Below are positions 20,610 to 29,708 of a stretch of DNA of 64,000 nt, piece after piece (positions within the stretch are counted from its first letter, which is position 1; every line of letters starts with the position of its first letter). Source of the DNA: Kushneria marisflavi (GTDB lineage Bacteria > Pseudomonadota > Gammaproteobacteria > Pseudomonadales > Halomonadaceae); contig NZ_CP021358.1 of assembly GCF_002157205.1 (NCBI RefSeq), positions 1,240,001-1,304,000 of the forward strand, read 5' to 3'. The notes below the pieces were generated by a model. That model had not been told where the DNA came from and ran no database searches. It worked only from the letters and a program-made list of their open reading frames with translations. A program made the position numbers and the translations under genes.

Positions 20610-21383
20610 ATGTTTGGATTCAGGGTCCCAGCCGGGGGCGAAGCGCGGGGTATAGACCAATGAGGCCTGGCCGGGCCTTGTGACCTCGCGGGTCTCTTCG
20701 CTGCCGATGATCACAAGCGTTGCCATATCGGCCTGCTCGGCCCGGGCCTGTGCCAGGGTCGTGGTGGTGATCTGTTCATCAGGGCGACCGGCAGCGCGGG
20801 CGAAAATCACCAGCGTCTGCGGGGCGAGGACGTCGCGCAGGCGCTCCAGCGCCACCCCCAGCTGCCAGGGACGCGCCTTCGAGATCGGGTTGTACAGCGC
20901 CATGACCAGGCCCGCGCCGGCACAGGCCTGCAGCCGTCGTTCGATCAGCGCCCAGGGCTTTAAATTGTCGGACAGCGAGATGGCAGCAAAGTCATGACCC
21001 AGTGGCGCGCCACAGGCCGCCGCCGCAGCCAGCATGGCACTCACTCCGGGCACGACCTCAAGGGGCAGCGCACGCCACGCTTCGGGGCCGCGCTCGATCT
21101 GCTCACACACGGCCGAGGCCATGGCAAACACGCCTGGATCTCCGCCGGAAAGCATCGCCACGCATTCGCCGCGGGCGGCCAGTGCCAGTGCCTCGCGTGC
21201 TCGCGCGCCCTCCTCCCGGTTGTCCGACACCACCCGGCGCGGGTCATCGAGGGCGACCACCCGGTCCACGTAGGGGCCATAGCCATAAAACCAGTCGGCG
21301 CGGGCCAGCGCCTCGACCGCCTGCGCCGTCATGCAGGCTGCCTCTCCCGGCCCCAGACCGATCACGATCAGCCGGCCACTCAT
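20598..21383 (-). CDS. cobJ: Precorrin-3B C17-methyltransferase
   Basis: CobJ methylates C-17 and contracts the ring. From the ATG at 21383, overlapping the cobI stop (ATGA), the product is 261 residues. It shows LIVIGLGPGEAACMT, FYGYGPYVDRV, MLSGGDPGVFAMAS and ALYNPISKARPWQ, all typical of CobJ/CbiH. A longer frame to 21434 would overlap cobI and is not preferred. The C terminus overlaps convergent cobK by 12 bp, so the two transcripts are partly antisense. Confidence 0.92.
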   Translation of the reverse strand: MSGRLIVIGLGPGEAACMTAQAVEALARADWFYGYGPYVDRVVALDDPRRVVSDNREEGARAREALALAARGECVAMLSGGDPGVFAMASAVCEQIERGPEAWRALPLEVVPGVSAMLAAAAACGAPLGHDFAAISLSDNLKPWALIERRLQACAGAGLVMALYNPISKARPWQLGVALERLRDVLAPQTLVIFARAAGRPDEQITTTTLAQARAEQADMATLVIIGSEETREVTRPGQASLVYTPRFAPGWDPESKHSAC

Positions 21384-22189
21384 GAGCGCACCGCCAGCGC
21401 ATCCAGCGCGACCGGATGCGTGCAGGCCGCCCAACCGGGCACCAGCACGATCGAGAAGTACGGTGCCGGGCGATCATCGCGCTCGACAAGTCGCATGATC
21501 TGCTCCCCTTGCATGGTGGCGCGCTCGACGTACAGCGCCCGCTCCAGCAGCCCTGCCTGTTCAAGCGCGACGCGAATGCGGGGAAGATTGCGGCCGACCT
21601 TCATGATCACGGCCGCCTCGCAGCGCGACAGACGATCCACCAACGCCGCCTCACCAAGCGTTCCCGGCAAAATGGTGAGCACGTCATCCCCCTGGCAGAT
21701 CGGTACGCCGGCGCTCGACCAGCCGCCGGCCATACCGGTGACCCCCGGAATGACCTCGACCTCGAAACGCTCGCGCAGGCGCACGTGCAGATGCATCCAG
21801 GAACCAAAAAAAAGCGGGTCTCCTTCCGAAAGCACGGCGACACTGCGCCCGGCGGACAGCTCAAGTGCCAGACGCTCGGCGCTTTGCTCATAAAACTCGG
21901 CGATGGCCTCGCGATAGCCGCTGGAGTGGCGATGCAGCTCGGTAGTCACCGGGTAATACAGCGCCAGCTCCGGCTGGCCGGGGCGCAGATGCTCACTGAT
22001 CACGCGACGAGCGTTGCTTTGATTGCCGGCCTTGGCAAACCAGGCGACCACATCGGCCTCGGCCAGCACCCGCGCAGCCTTGAGGGTCAAAAGCTCCGGA
22101 TCGCCGGGACCGGTGCCCACCCCGTAAAGACGCCCAAAGGCGAGCGGCTGACCGCCGGAAGACGCGGAAAATTCAGGAGTTGATCGCAT
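21380..22189 (-). CDS. cobI: Precorrin-2 C20-methyltransferase
   Basis: CobI adds the C-20 methyl group to precorrin-2. The 269-residue product shows LYGVGTGPGDPELLTLKA, LSEGDPLFFGSWMHLH and VIPGVTGMAGGWSSAG, standard for CobI/CbiL. Its start overlaps the cobH stop (TGATG). A short N-terminal tail of about 18 residues precedes the methylase core. Confidence 0.93.
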   Translation of the reverse strand: MRSTPEFSASSGGQPLAFGRLYGVGTGPGDPELLTLKAARVLAEADVVAWFAKAGNQSNARRVISEHLRPGQPELALYYPVTTELHRHSSGYREAIAEFYEQSAERLALELSAGRSVAVLSEGDPLFFGSWMHLHVRLRERFEVEVIPGVTGMAGGWSSAGVPICQGDDVLTILPGTLGEAALVDRLSRCEAAVIMKVGRNLPRIRVALEQAGLLERALYVERATMQGEQIMRLVERDDRPAPYFSIVLVPGWAACTHPVALDALAVRS

Positions 22190-22860
22190 CAGAGTCGGTC
22201 GCTTGCCAGCGCATTGATGGTGGCAGAGGCAATGGCACTGCCGCCCATGCGCCCGCGCACCGTGATGAAGGGAATATCGAGTCCGGCATCAATCAGGGCC
22301 TGCTTGGACTCCACCGCACCGACGAAGCCCACCGGCACCCCGATGATGGCCGCCGGCCGCGGCGCGCCCTGATTAAGCAGATCCAGCAGATGAAAGAGCG
22401 CCGTCGGCGCATTGCCAATGACCACGACGCCACCGTCAAGCTGCTCGCCCCAGAGTTCGATCGCCGCAGCCGTGCGGGTATTGCCGATGCGAGAGGCAAG
22501 CGGTGGCGTACGCGCATCATGCAGGGTACAGACCACATCATTGTTCGCCGGCAGCCGAGCCCGCGTCACGCCACGCTCGACCATGCCGGCGTCGCACAGA
22601 ATCGGCGCGCCCTGAAAAATGGCCTCGCGCGCGCGGGTGATATCACCACCGCCAAAGACAATATGATCGGTCAGCGCCACCACACCGCAGGCATGAATCA
22701 TGCGCACGGCCACTTCGGCTTCCAGAGGCGAAAAGCGTGTCAGATCCGCTTCCGCGCGGATGATGGCAAACGACTGACGATAGATGGCCTGCCCGTCATG
22801 TTCGTATTCATACAGGGAACGTTTGGCAGGTGCGTCATGAGTGCCATGGCGATCGGTCAT
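22189..22860 (-). CDS. cobH: Precorrin-8X methylmutase
   Basis: CobH moves the C-11 methyl group to C-12, giving hydrogenobyrinate. The product from the ATG at 22860 is 223 residues, with GAGGGAG just upstream; the longer frame to 22908 lacks such a site. Motifs include SFAIIRAEADL, VRMIHACGVV (the catalytic His in RMIHACG), GAPILCDAGMV and VGFVGAVESKQAL. It is in line with cobG upstream and cobI downstream. Confidence 0.93.
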   Translation of the reverse strand: MTDRHGTHDAPAKRSLYEYEHDGQAIYRQSFAIIRAEADLTRFSPLEAEVAVRMIHACGVVALTDHIVFGGGDITRAREAIFQGAPILCDAGMVERGVTRARLPANNDVVCTLHDARTPPLASRIGNTRTAAAIELWGEQLDGGVVVIGNAPTALFHLLDLLNQGAPRPAAIIGVPVGFVGAVESKQALIDAGLDIPFITVRGRMGGSAIASATINALASDRL

Positions 22861-22938
22861 TGGCTCCCTCGTCTCAAGGATGGGTATCGGGGCGGTCAGG
22901 CGCGCCATTCTACACCGGCGCTGCCTCAGCGTCCGCCC

Positions 22939-24333
22939 TTACGCACCGGGATCATGCGCGCTGCCGGCGCGCAGCAGGGCCACGATGCGCTCCTCGCCAA
23001 CACGGTCAAGGCTTGTCGCCGCCAGCGGCAACGTATACCCCTCCCCGGCAAGCGTCTGCGCCAGATGCCTGAAGGCCGCCTCAAGCGAGGCGGTGTCCCC
23101 GGCGATCAGGCGAGACACGCCGCGAGGGTTGCCCTGAAAGACCAGACCGATGCCGCGGGCCGTGCCGACCAGTGTGAATGTGACCGGGTCCAGGCTGGCA
23201 CATCCCTTGGCGCAGCCGGACAGATGCAGCCTGACCGACGCATCAAAGAGCATCGACCAGCACGTGCTCAACGTCCCTGCCGTGTCATGCGTGCTCATGA
23301 AGGCACTGGCACAACCCGGCGCCCCGGTACAGGCCACGATGGCCAGGCGGGCATCGTCATCGGCCACAATCAGCCCGGCCTCGCGCGCCGCCCGGATAAT
23401 CCCGTCAATATCGGCGTGTTCCCGACACAGGATCCGCCAGTGTCGCCCGGGCGCGGCGGCAAAACCGAGCGCGCCGAGCCGCTGCGCCTCGCGCGTAAAA
23501 CGCAGCAATGACAGCGCCGGCACCTGACCGAACGGCCAGACCACATCCAGCACGTCGCGCTGGCGTCTGGCTCCCGCATCCGGGCCCTGATAGAGGCCGC
23601 TACGCGGCGGCGGTGCCCCGGGACGACAGCCCAGCAGGTCGCAGAGCGTATAGATCGAAACGTCGGTCAGAAGGTGATGGGCACGCGCGCGCGGCCCGAG
23701 CATGTCGATTTCACCAAGAAGCCCCAGCACGGCACTGGCAAGCTTTGACGCCACCATCCAGCCCAGCCAGGTGGCACTACCGTGATCCCCGGCCAGGCCC
23801 ACCCAGCCACCACGGGCACCGTCCAGACGCACGTGGACATCGCCGGAAAGACCGGCCAGACCCGCCCAGCCGCCGGCATCGATCACCACGGCGCACTTGG
23901 GCGCAAGCGTCGCTGGTGCCCCGATCAGAATCTGTTCACGCAGGCGGCGCGCCAGCAATCCGGTGGGTGCCTCGATGGCCTCATCGATCTCCATCAGCGG
24001 ATCGATCGACACCGCGGGCCCTGCGCTGTCCAGCCAGTGACGCGACAGCCGACGCATCAGGTAGTCCGCCAGCGCCCGATGAGTGTCGGCCGCCAGCCCT
24101 CGCAGCTGCAGATTGCCGCGCCGCGTGACCTCGATCAGGCCATTGCCGAAGCGCTCGGCCGCCTCGCACAGCGTGATGACCTCCTCACCTTCGAGCGGCG
24201 CCACCAGCGGGGGCAGTCGCGCCAGCCAGCCGTCCCCGGTTTCCATGGGCGCACTCAGTGACGGGCATGCACCCCGCGCGCCCTGCCAGCCGGGTAGGCG
24301 CCGTTCATTAAAGTCGTTCGATTCAGGCAACAT
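22939..24333 (-). CDS. cobG: CobG-type precorrin-3B synthase
   Basis: CobG is an oxygen-using Fe-S and possibly sirohaem-like enzyme related to nitrite and sulphite reductases; it makes precorrin-3B in the aerobic route. The 464-residue product has RGACPSLSAPMETGDG at the N terminus, EVTRRGNLQLRG (reductase substrate loop), and the Fe-S cluster cysteines in ACTGAPGCASA and HLSGCAKGCAS (CxxxxxC, then CxxxC). This placing, first in the minus cluster, is strong evidence of aerobic cobalamin synthesis. It is divergent from the 3-methyladenine glycosylase gene. Confidence 0.88.
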   Translation of the reverse strand: MLPESNDFNERRLPGWQGARGACPSLSAPMETGDGWLARLPPLVAPLEGEEVITLCEAAERFGNGLIEVTRRGNLQLRGLAADTHRALADYLMRRLSRHWLDSAGPAVSIDPLMEIDEAIEAPTGLLARRLREQILIGAPATLAPKCAVVIDAGGWAGLAGLSGDVHVRLDGARGGWVGLAGDHGSATWLGWMVASKLASAVLGLLGEIDMLGPRARAHHLLTDVSIYTLCDLLGCRPGAPPPRSGLYQGPDAGARRQRDVLDVVWPFGQVPALSLLRFTREAQRLGALGFAAAPGRHWRILCREHADIDGIIRAAREAGLIVADDDARLAIVACTGAPGCASAFMSTHDTAGTLSTCWSMLFDASVRLHLSGCAKGCASLDPVTFTLVGTARGIGLVFQGNPRGVSRLIAGDTASLEAAFRHLAQTLAGEGYTLPLAATSLDRVGEERIVALLRAGSAHDPGA

Positions 24334-24482
24334 GAGCGTTCAACCACGCCATAAAGGAAAATTCGGACCTCATGAGACGGCGAAATCCGCCGCGCTCGTC
24401 CATGATTGTGGGCCATGCTATCGCATCCGCTGGCCCGACAGGCAACGCCGTTTCGGGCTGGGTGTCTCGACAAGGAGGTTCA

Positions 24483-25133
24483 ATGTCCGAAGTCCCTGCG
24501 CCGGTTCCATTGCCAAGAAGCTTTTACCGGCAACCCACCCTGGAGGTGGCCCGCCAGCTGCTGGGGTGTCATCTCATCGTCGATGACGGTCAGGAGCGTC
24601 TGATCGGCCGTATTACCGAAACCGAGGCCTATCTCGGCCTTGTGGACACGGCCTGCCACTCTTCGCATGGACGCACCCAACGCACCGAGGTCATGTTCGG
24701 CCCACCAGGCTATGCCTACGTCTACATCATTTACGGCATCTACGACATGCTCAATCTCGTCACCGAAGTTGAGGATGACCCCTGCGCGGTACTGATTCGC
24801 GCCATCGAGCCGGTTCAGGGCGAAGAGACCATGGTGGCCAGGCGCAACGGCAAGCGCGGCCGCGAGATGCTCAACGGTCCTGGCAAGCTGACCCGGGCCA
24901 TGGGCATTACCAAGACCACCTTTAACCGCTGCGACGTGTGCAGCGGCGAAGGCCTGTGGATCGAATCGGGCACCCCGGTCAGTGAGGAGGACATCATCCG
25001 AAGCCCGCGCATCGGTATCGATTATGCCCAGCCCGAACACCGCGACGCGCCCTGGCGGCTGCGCATTGCCACACCGCAACTGCGTCGTCAGCTCGAAAAA
25101 AGAGCAGCACGACAGGGCAGTACCAAAGGGTAA
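24483..25133 (+). CDS. 3-methyladenine DNA glycosylase, AAG/MPG type
   Basis: This base-excision enzyme removes alkylated purines. The 216-residue product carries ARQLLGCHLIVDDG, GRITETEAYLGLVDTACHS (catalytic Glu in ETEAY) and GYAYVYIIYGIYDMLN, typical of the Aag/MPG family. AAGGAGG lies 6 nt before the ATG at 24483, so this start is preferred over the frame opening at 24372. Confidence 0.92.
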   Translation: MSEVPAPVPLPRSFYRQPTLEVARQLLGCHLIVDDGQERLIGRITETEAYLGLVDTACHSSHGRTQRTEVMFGPPGYAYVYIIYGIYDMLNLVTEVEDDPCAVLIRAIEPVQGEETMVARRNGKRGREMLNGPGKLTRAMGITKTTFNRCDVCSGEGLWIESGTPVSEEDIIRSPRIGIDYAQPEHRDAPWRLRIATPQLRRQLEKRAARQGSTKG

Positions 25134-25166
25134 ACCCGGCATGGCGCGCACCGGCCCCTGCCAGGC

Positions 25167-25172
25167 TAGAAT
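25167..25172 (+). promoter_or_regulatory. -10 element before secreted protein gene
   Basis: TAGAAT in the context GGCTAGAATGG lies 37 nt before the ATG at 25209 and matches the -10 pattern seen before cbiD and sstT. Confidence 0.35.
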
Positions 25173-25208
25173 GGAGACTGCGCTGAACGACTCCCGGGAG
25201 GGACCGTC

Positions 25209-25826
25209 ATGAGACCGTTACTGGCAGGGCTGGTGGCACTGATGATAAGCAGTGCCGCCATGGCCGATGATCAAGGGCCGATGCGCTCACACTTTTCTCA
25301 GGACCGATCGCACTTTTCACAGAATCACTCGGAGTTTCAATCTGAGGCCGGGGTTGTTGGACGTCACTGGCATCAGTCCGGCCGTCCCGGCTTTAATAAT
25401 CGCCCGGGTTTCGACGGGCGCCCCGGCGATGGCAGGCCACCGGTGTATCACGGCCAGTGGGGTTATGACGGCCGACCGGGATTTGGCTGGCACCGTCCGC
25501 AACGCATCGATCCCGACGAGCAGCTCAGACGTCACTACGAACGCCTTTATGACGCCCAGCGCCGTCAGTTCGATCGCGAACAGCGCGACACCATTTATGG
25601 CAGCGCCCCGCACGGTAACGGCTATTACGGGCCCGATCGATGGCAGCGACCCGGCTATCGCCCGCCGAGTGGTTATCGGCCGCCCTCGGCCGGCTATCCG
25701 CTACCGCCTCACGGCTATCCGCTGCCCGGTCAATCGCGCCCACCCGCCTTCAGTGACCCGGGTCGGGGAGGCGATCTCTACGCCGACCCGCGCGGGCCGG
25801 CACCGGCAACACCCTACAGCCGCTAG
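25209..25826 (+). CDS. Secreted low-complexity Gly/Pro/Arg/Tyr protein
   Basis: The 205-residue protein has a signal peptide (LLAGLVALMISSAAMA, cleavage near residue 19). The mature part holds two SHFSQ repeats, a run of RPGF/GRPG units at about 57-97, one helical charged segment (DEQLRRHYERLYDAQRRQFD), and a YRPPSGYRPPS / YPLPPHGYPLP tail. It is rich in Tyr, Pro, Gly and Arg and predicted largely disordered. No family was recognised; a periplasmic or surface-associated role is only inferred. Confidence 0.7.
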   Translation: MRPLLAGLVALMISSAAMADDQGPMRSHFSQDRSHFSQNHSEFQSEAGVVGRHWHQSGRPGFNNRPGFDGRPGDGRPPVYHGQWGYDGRPGFGWHRPQRIDPDEQLRRHYERLYDAQRRQFDREQRDTIYGSAPHGNGYYGPDRWQRPGYRPPSGYRPPSAGYPLPPHGYPLPGQSRPPAFSDPGRGGDLYADPRGPAPATPYSR

Positions 25827-25841
25827 CCGCAGACGGGCCGG

Positions 25842-26807
25842 CTAGATATCGAACAGGGACTCAAGCTGGCGACGCAGCGCCGCGCCCCAGCCGCGCTCGT
25901 TCGGCTCGTGGCCGGGCGCGTCAACATAGATGGTCGCTGTCTGGCCGGCAGAGAGCACCAGATCATCGGGCACATCATCGAGTCGGATACGCACCGGAAT
26001 CCGCTGGGACAGACGCACCCAGTCAAAGGAAGGATTCACTGCCGCCAGCCCACCGGACTGCCCGGTCAGGCTGTTGTCGACGATGCCGCGGGCGATCGAG
26101 TCCACGTGACCGTGGAGGTCCCGGTCGCGTCCCAACAAGCGCACGCGCGCCGGGTCACCGGGGTGAATGCCGCCCAGCTTGGTCTCCTCGAAATAACCCA
26201 ATGCATAAAAGCTGTGCTGATCGACCAGCGTCATGGCCTGAGTACCGGAACTGACGTACTGCCCGGGACGCAGCTGCTGATTGGTGACATAGCCATCCAC
26301 CGGCGAGCGCACCTTCGAGCGTTCCAGATCCAGTTTTGCCGCGCGCACCGCTACTTCGGCGTTCTGAACGCCGGCCTGAGCCGAGCGATACTCGAAGCGG
26401 GCGTTGTCACGCGCCTCCTGTGAGACATAGTTGTTCAGCCGGTCGCGCCGGTTGCTGGTGGCCTTCGCCTCGTCGCGCTGCTCCTTGAGCTGAGACAGAT
26501 TGGCCTGCGCCCGATCCAGCGCCAGCTGATAGCGCGCCTGATCGATCGTAAAGAGCACATTGCCCTTCTCGACCAGGTCATTGTCATGAACCTCGAGGGT
26601 ATCGACCAGCCCCGAGACATCCACGCCAACCTGGACAATATCGGCGCGGATACGCCCATCGCGGGTCCAGGGATCATGCATGTAGTGATGCCAGATCCAC
26701 CAGGCAGCCAGCAGCGCAGCCCCGACCAGCAAAAGCGTCAACACCACGCGCAGGAAACGTCCTGCCAGCGCAGACACGCCTTTCATACCCGACTCCTTGT
26801 CCGTCAT
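25842..26807 (-). CDS. HlyD/AaeA-type membrane fusion protein
   Basis: This is the periplasmic adaptor of the efflux set. From the ATG at 26807 it is 321 residues: a membrane anchor (LRVVLTLLLVGAALLAAWW), a lipoyl-like half (VDVSGLVDTLEVHDNDLVEKG), a coiled-coil hairpin about residues 100-170, the second half (VRSPVDGYVTNQQLRPGQYV), and a beta-barrel end. GGAGG precedes the start, and the start overlaps the stop of the DUF1656 gene. With FUSC and DUF1656 it forms an AaeXAB-like system, which in E. coli exports aromatic carboxylic acids; the substrate here is not known. Confidence 0.9.
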   Translation of the reverse strand: MTDKESGMKGVSALAGRFLRVVLTLLLVGAALLAAWWIWHHYMHDPWTRDGRIRADIVQVGVDVSGLVDTLEVHDNDLVEKGNVLFTIDQARYQLALDRAQANLSQLKEQRDEAKATSNRRDRLNNYVSQEARDNARFEYRSAQAGVQNAEVAVRAAKLDLERSKVRSPVDGYVTNQQLRPGQYVSSGTQAMTLVDQHSFYALGYFEETKLGGIHPGDPARVRLLGRDRDLHGHVDSIARGIVDNSLTGQSGGLAAVNPSFDWVRLSQRIPVRIRLDDVPDDLVLSAGQTATIYVDAPGHEPNERGWGAALRRQLESLFDI

Positions 26808-27025
26808 GTTCTTCCTCCAGCCGGCAGTGCACCGCTGAGCATCAGTACCGCCCACAAGAGCAGTGTAAAAATGGCGATGTCTGCCAGTACCGGCTGCCAG
26901 AAAAATCGATACAGCGCGAAATACGACATCACACGGCGTACGCCCCAGAACAGCAGCAGGGCCAGAAACACCGGCAAAAACAGGGGCGGCGTCAGAAACC
27001 CCAGAAACGACCACTCATCGAGCAT
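26804..27025 (-). CDS. DUF1656 (AaeX-like) small membrane protein
   Basis: The product is 73 residues from the ATG at 27025, with AAGGAG 6 nt upstream. It has two hydrophobic helices (PPLFLPVFLALLLFWGV and IAIFTLLLWAVLMLSG). It overlaps the FUSC gene's 3' end by 11 bp and the HlyD start by 4 bp, forming a tight three-gene operon. Small DUF1656 proteins are constant companions of FUSC/HlyD efflux pairs; their function is not well defined. Confidence 0.85.
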   Translation of the reverse strand: MLDEWSFLGFLTPPLFLPVFLALLLFWGVRRVMSYFALYRFFWQPVLADIAIFTLLLWAVLMLSGALPAGGRT

Positions 27026-29090
27026 CCATGGCTCCTTGTTCATCCTCGCCCGGCGACAGCGCCTCGCGCGCCTGGGCCGCAGCACCCGGCAGATCCCGCA
27101 GCAGATGCGAGAGCATCTCGAACTCTCCGATCAGCGCCGTGGGCAGCGGCTTGAGATCATAAAGAGCGGCCGCCTGCGCCTCGCTTTCCGCCGCCAGACG
27201 GCGCCAGGCCGCTTCGTCGCGCCCGGCCTGAAGGAGCTGCCGGCCGAGCCCGGCAATCCAGCGTTCGATCTCATGCTGATGCGACCCGCTCACGCGCGCC
27301 AGACGCCGCAGCCGCCAAAGACACATGGCCAGGGCATGCAGGTCCACCGCTTCGCGCAGCATCTGCTCACCGCTGCCCAGCGCCAGCAGGCGGCTCAGCC
27401 GGTCATACAGTCGGCTTTCAAGCCAGGTCCGTGATGGCAGCCGCCGTGCCCGGGTCACCCGCTCAAGGCCGCGCCAGTACGCTGCCACCAGCGTTTCCAG
27501 CCGCTCGGCAGGCGTGCGCTGACGAAAAAGCGAATAGGTCACCATGGTCACGATGGTGCCCAGAATCGAGGCCAGTCCCCCGTTGATGAACTGGGTCGGA
27601 TGAAACACATAGGTGCGGTGCAGATTCAAAAGCGTCATCAGTGTCACTGCGCCGGCCAGCCCGACCGCGGCGTAGCGCATGTGCGGGGTCATCAGGGTGC
27701 CGATCACCACCGGTACTGCCAGACTCAGCGCCAGAAGCGGAAATCCGGTGATGGATGGAAAGACGACATAGGAAAACAGGCAGCCAATGATCACCGCCCA
27801 GATCGTGCCGGTCAGAAACTGTCGCACCACCGCTGCGGGATTGGGTGCCTTGGCAAACAGCACGATAAATACGCCCAGCAGCATCATGGAGAGATACCCG
27901 GAGGTCCAGCCGCTGTGGATCCAGAAAAGCCCCAGCAGCTCAAAGGCGATGAAAACGCGAAAGGCGTTATAGCGCGCCACGCCATACTCGGGATGGTTTG
28001 CCCGGCGCGGGCGAGGCCCGGTCAGCTTTATCAGCCCGACATGGCGATGATGGCGCATGGCAAGGCTCAGTGCCCGACCGTGATGCAAAAGCCGCATCAC
28101 TTCACTCAGACGCTCGCGCACCAGCGTGGCCCGTACCAGCGTTACAGGCGCCTGCGGTGTCACCAGTATCGCGACATCCGGAAGCTCCGGCAGTGTCGGC
28201 AGCTGATCACCGTCCTGCTCCAGCGCGTCCAGAAAGGGCAGCGTCGGCGCACGCAGGGCCGCCATCAGATCATCGCAGCCCTCACAGCGCGACAGTCGGT
28301 CAATGGCCTCTTCGAGCTCACGAAGCCCGGTCATCAGCGCCAGACTGTCACCGGCAAAATGATCCAGCGCCGGCAGCAGCCGTCGAAAACGACGAAATTC
28401 GAAGCGCGCCAGGGAGTGCTGGGCCTCGAACTGCTGGTGCTTGCCCATCAGGTTGCGAAGCCGCTCATTGAGCACGGCTCTTGAGCGTGTCCGATCAAGC
28501 GCCACGCGCGCCTCATCGGCCGCGCCACTGATCAGGGCCTGGAGCGTGCCCGGCAGCGCACGGCTGCCAAAGCGTGGCGCAATGAGCACGTGCATCAAAA
28601 AGCCGGCGCCGATGCCCAGCGCCGTCTCGGTGGTGCGCGCCAGCGCCAGATCAAAGACGTTGTCCACCCCGGTGCCGATGGCGGTCAGCGAGACGAGCGT
28701 TGCGGTATAACCGCTGAGCATCATGATGTAGCTGGCCGGCTCATCGTTTAAAAGCATCACGCAAAAGGTACAAAAGGCCAGCCAGGCCCCGGCAGCCAGC
28801 AGATAGAGCATCGGCTGCTGGGCAAAGAGCGCAATCAGCACCACCCCCATCAGCGCGCCCAGGAACGTGCCGATCAATCGGCCGATACAGCGATGGATGA
28901 TGATGCCCAGTGGCGGTGTGCCACCCGTAAACATCACCGGCTGCAGCGTCACGATCATGACGGCCAGAATCGCCCAGGCGGGCTGGGCCAGATCCAGACG
29001 CAGCGCCACATAGAGCGCCAGCCAGACCGCCAGCACGGTGCGCAGCGCCAGCACCCAGTGGTCACCGGTAATATCTGGGACAATTCTCAT
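27015..29090 (-). CDS. FUSC-family efflux transporter (AaeB-like)
   Basis: The 691-residue product has two sets of about six N- and C-proximal membrane helices separated by a cytoplasmic region, the layout of AaeB/FUSC exporters. The start includes WVLALRTVLAVWLALYVAL and the second repeat FRVFIAFELLGLFWIHSGWTSG. It is the membrane pump for the HlyD-type adaptor downstream. Start is ATG 29090 or TTG 29096; neither has a strong ribosome site. ATGAT and ATCAT inverted half-sites just upstream might be an operator. Confidence 0.9.
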   Translation of the reverse strand: MRIVPDITGDHWVLALRTVLAVWLALYVALRLDLAQPAWAILAVMIVTLQPVMFTGGTPPLGIIIHRCIGRLIGTFLGALMGVVLIALFAQQPMLYLLAAGAWLAFCTFCVMLLNDEPASYIMMLSGYTATLVSLTAIGTGVDNVFDLALARTTETALGIGAGFLMHVLIAPRFGSRALPGTLQALISGAADEARVALDRTRSRAVLNERLRNLMGKHQQFEAQHSLARFEFRRFRRLLPALDHFAGDSLALMTGLRELEEAIDRLSRCEGCDDLMAALRAPTLPFLDALEQDGDQLPTLPELPDVAILVTPQAPVTLVRATLVRERLSEVMRLLHHGRALSLAMRHHRHVGLIKLTGPRPRRANHPEYGVARYNAFRVFIAFELLGLFWIHSGWTSGYLSMMLLGVFIVLFAKAPNPAAVVRQFLTGTIWAVIIGCLFSYVVFPSITGFPLLALSLAVPVVIGTLMTPHMRYAAVGLAGAVTLMTLLNLHRTYVFHPTQFINGGLASILGTIVTMVTYSLFRQRTPAERLETLVAAYWRGLERVTRARRLPSRTWLESRLYDRLSRLLALGSGEQMLREAVDLHALAMCLWRLRRLARVSGSHQHEIERWIAGLGRQLLQAGRDEAAWRRLAAESEAQAAALYDLKPLPTALIGEFEMLSHLLRDLPGAAAQAREALSPGEDEQGAMDAR

Positions 29091-29222
29091 TGACAATGAT
29101 CAGCATCATGAACGACGCATGTCGCCTGGTGGGCAGGAAAGCCCACAAGCGGACGGCGACAGGCGCAAGGGAAATATCGTAAGGGTGCGAAGTATTTCAT
29201 CAATCCTGAGCTGACGTCTACC

Positions 29223-29687
29223 TTAGCCCCTGGACAGTGATGCCGTGACGGCCTGATGCCAGGCCTGCACCTCCTGCATTAGCGTCACGCCCAGGTGCGC
29301 ACGCGCGGCGCGGATCAACCCCGATGCCCATGTCGAATCAGGCGCGTTCAACAACACGGTTCGCGGCATGCCGGTGTGGTATAACGCGCGCAGTGCCTCG
29401 GCAAGCCCGGGTGCGCTGCGGGCCTCCAGCTGCGTCAGATGAAGCACCCACCAGGGCGCGTCCGGCACGGCCTCCGGCAAGGGGGCGGAAAGTACCAGTT
29501 CACGAGGCAACCAGCGTGATACGCCCTCTGGCAGACTCAAGCGCGTCACCAGCCCGTCGGAACCCGTGCCACTCCCCTGCCAGGTCATGACGACCAGCTC
29601 GGCCGGCGTCGGTCGGTCATCGTCTCTTGCGGTATGCGCCTGCGACCACTGGCGCAGGCCGCTGGCCTGATCACCCGACATCGGCAT
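29223..29687 (-). CDS. Hypothetical protein downstream of FlhF
   Basis: A 154-residue protein that I do not recognise. It has no signal peptide or membrane segment; the central part reads APWWVLHLTQLEARSAPG and later RTVLLNAPDSTWASGLIRAA, suggesting an alpha/beta fold. It starts 21 bp after flhF ends with GGAG upstream, so it is co-transcribed. Position suggests a link to FlhF, but it lacks the Walker A of FlhG/FleN. Confidence 0.6.
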   Translation of the reverse strand: MPMSGDQASGLRQWSQAHTARDDDRPTPAELVVMTWQGSGTGSDGLVTRLSLPEGVSRWLPRELVLSAPLPEAVPDAPWWVLHLTQLEARSAPGLAEALRALYHTGMPRTVLLNAPDSTWASGLIRAARAHLGVTLMQEVQAWHQAVTASLSRG

Positions 29688-29708
29688 GGTTCTCCGAGTG
29701 ATCCAGCA

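Noticed and set aside
22180..23511. 443-codon plus-strand frame
   Set aside because: Antisense to cobH and cobG; composition rich in Arg, His and Gln as expected for a shadow.
24334..24482. Search for a cobalamin riboswitch before cobG, and likewise before cbiD (2793-2938)
   Set aside because: The B12 box and the conserved core segments were not found by eye.
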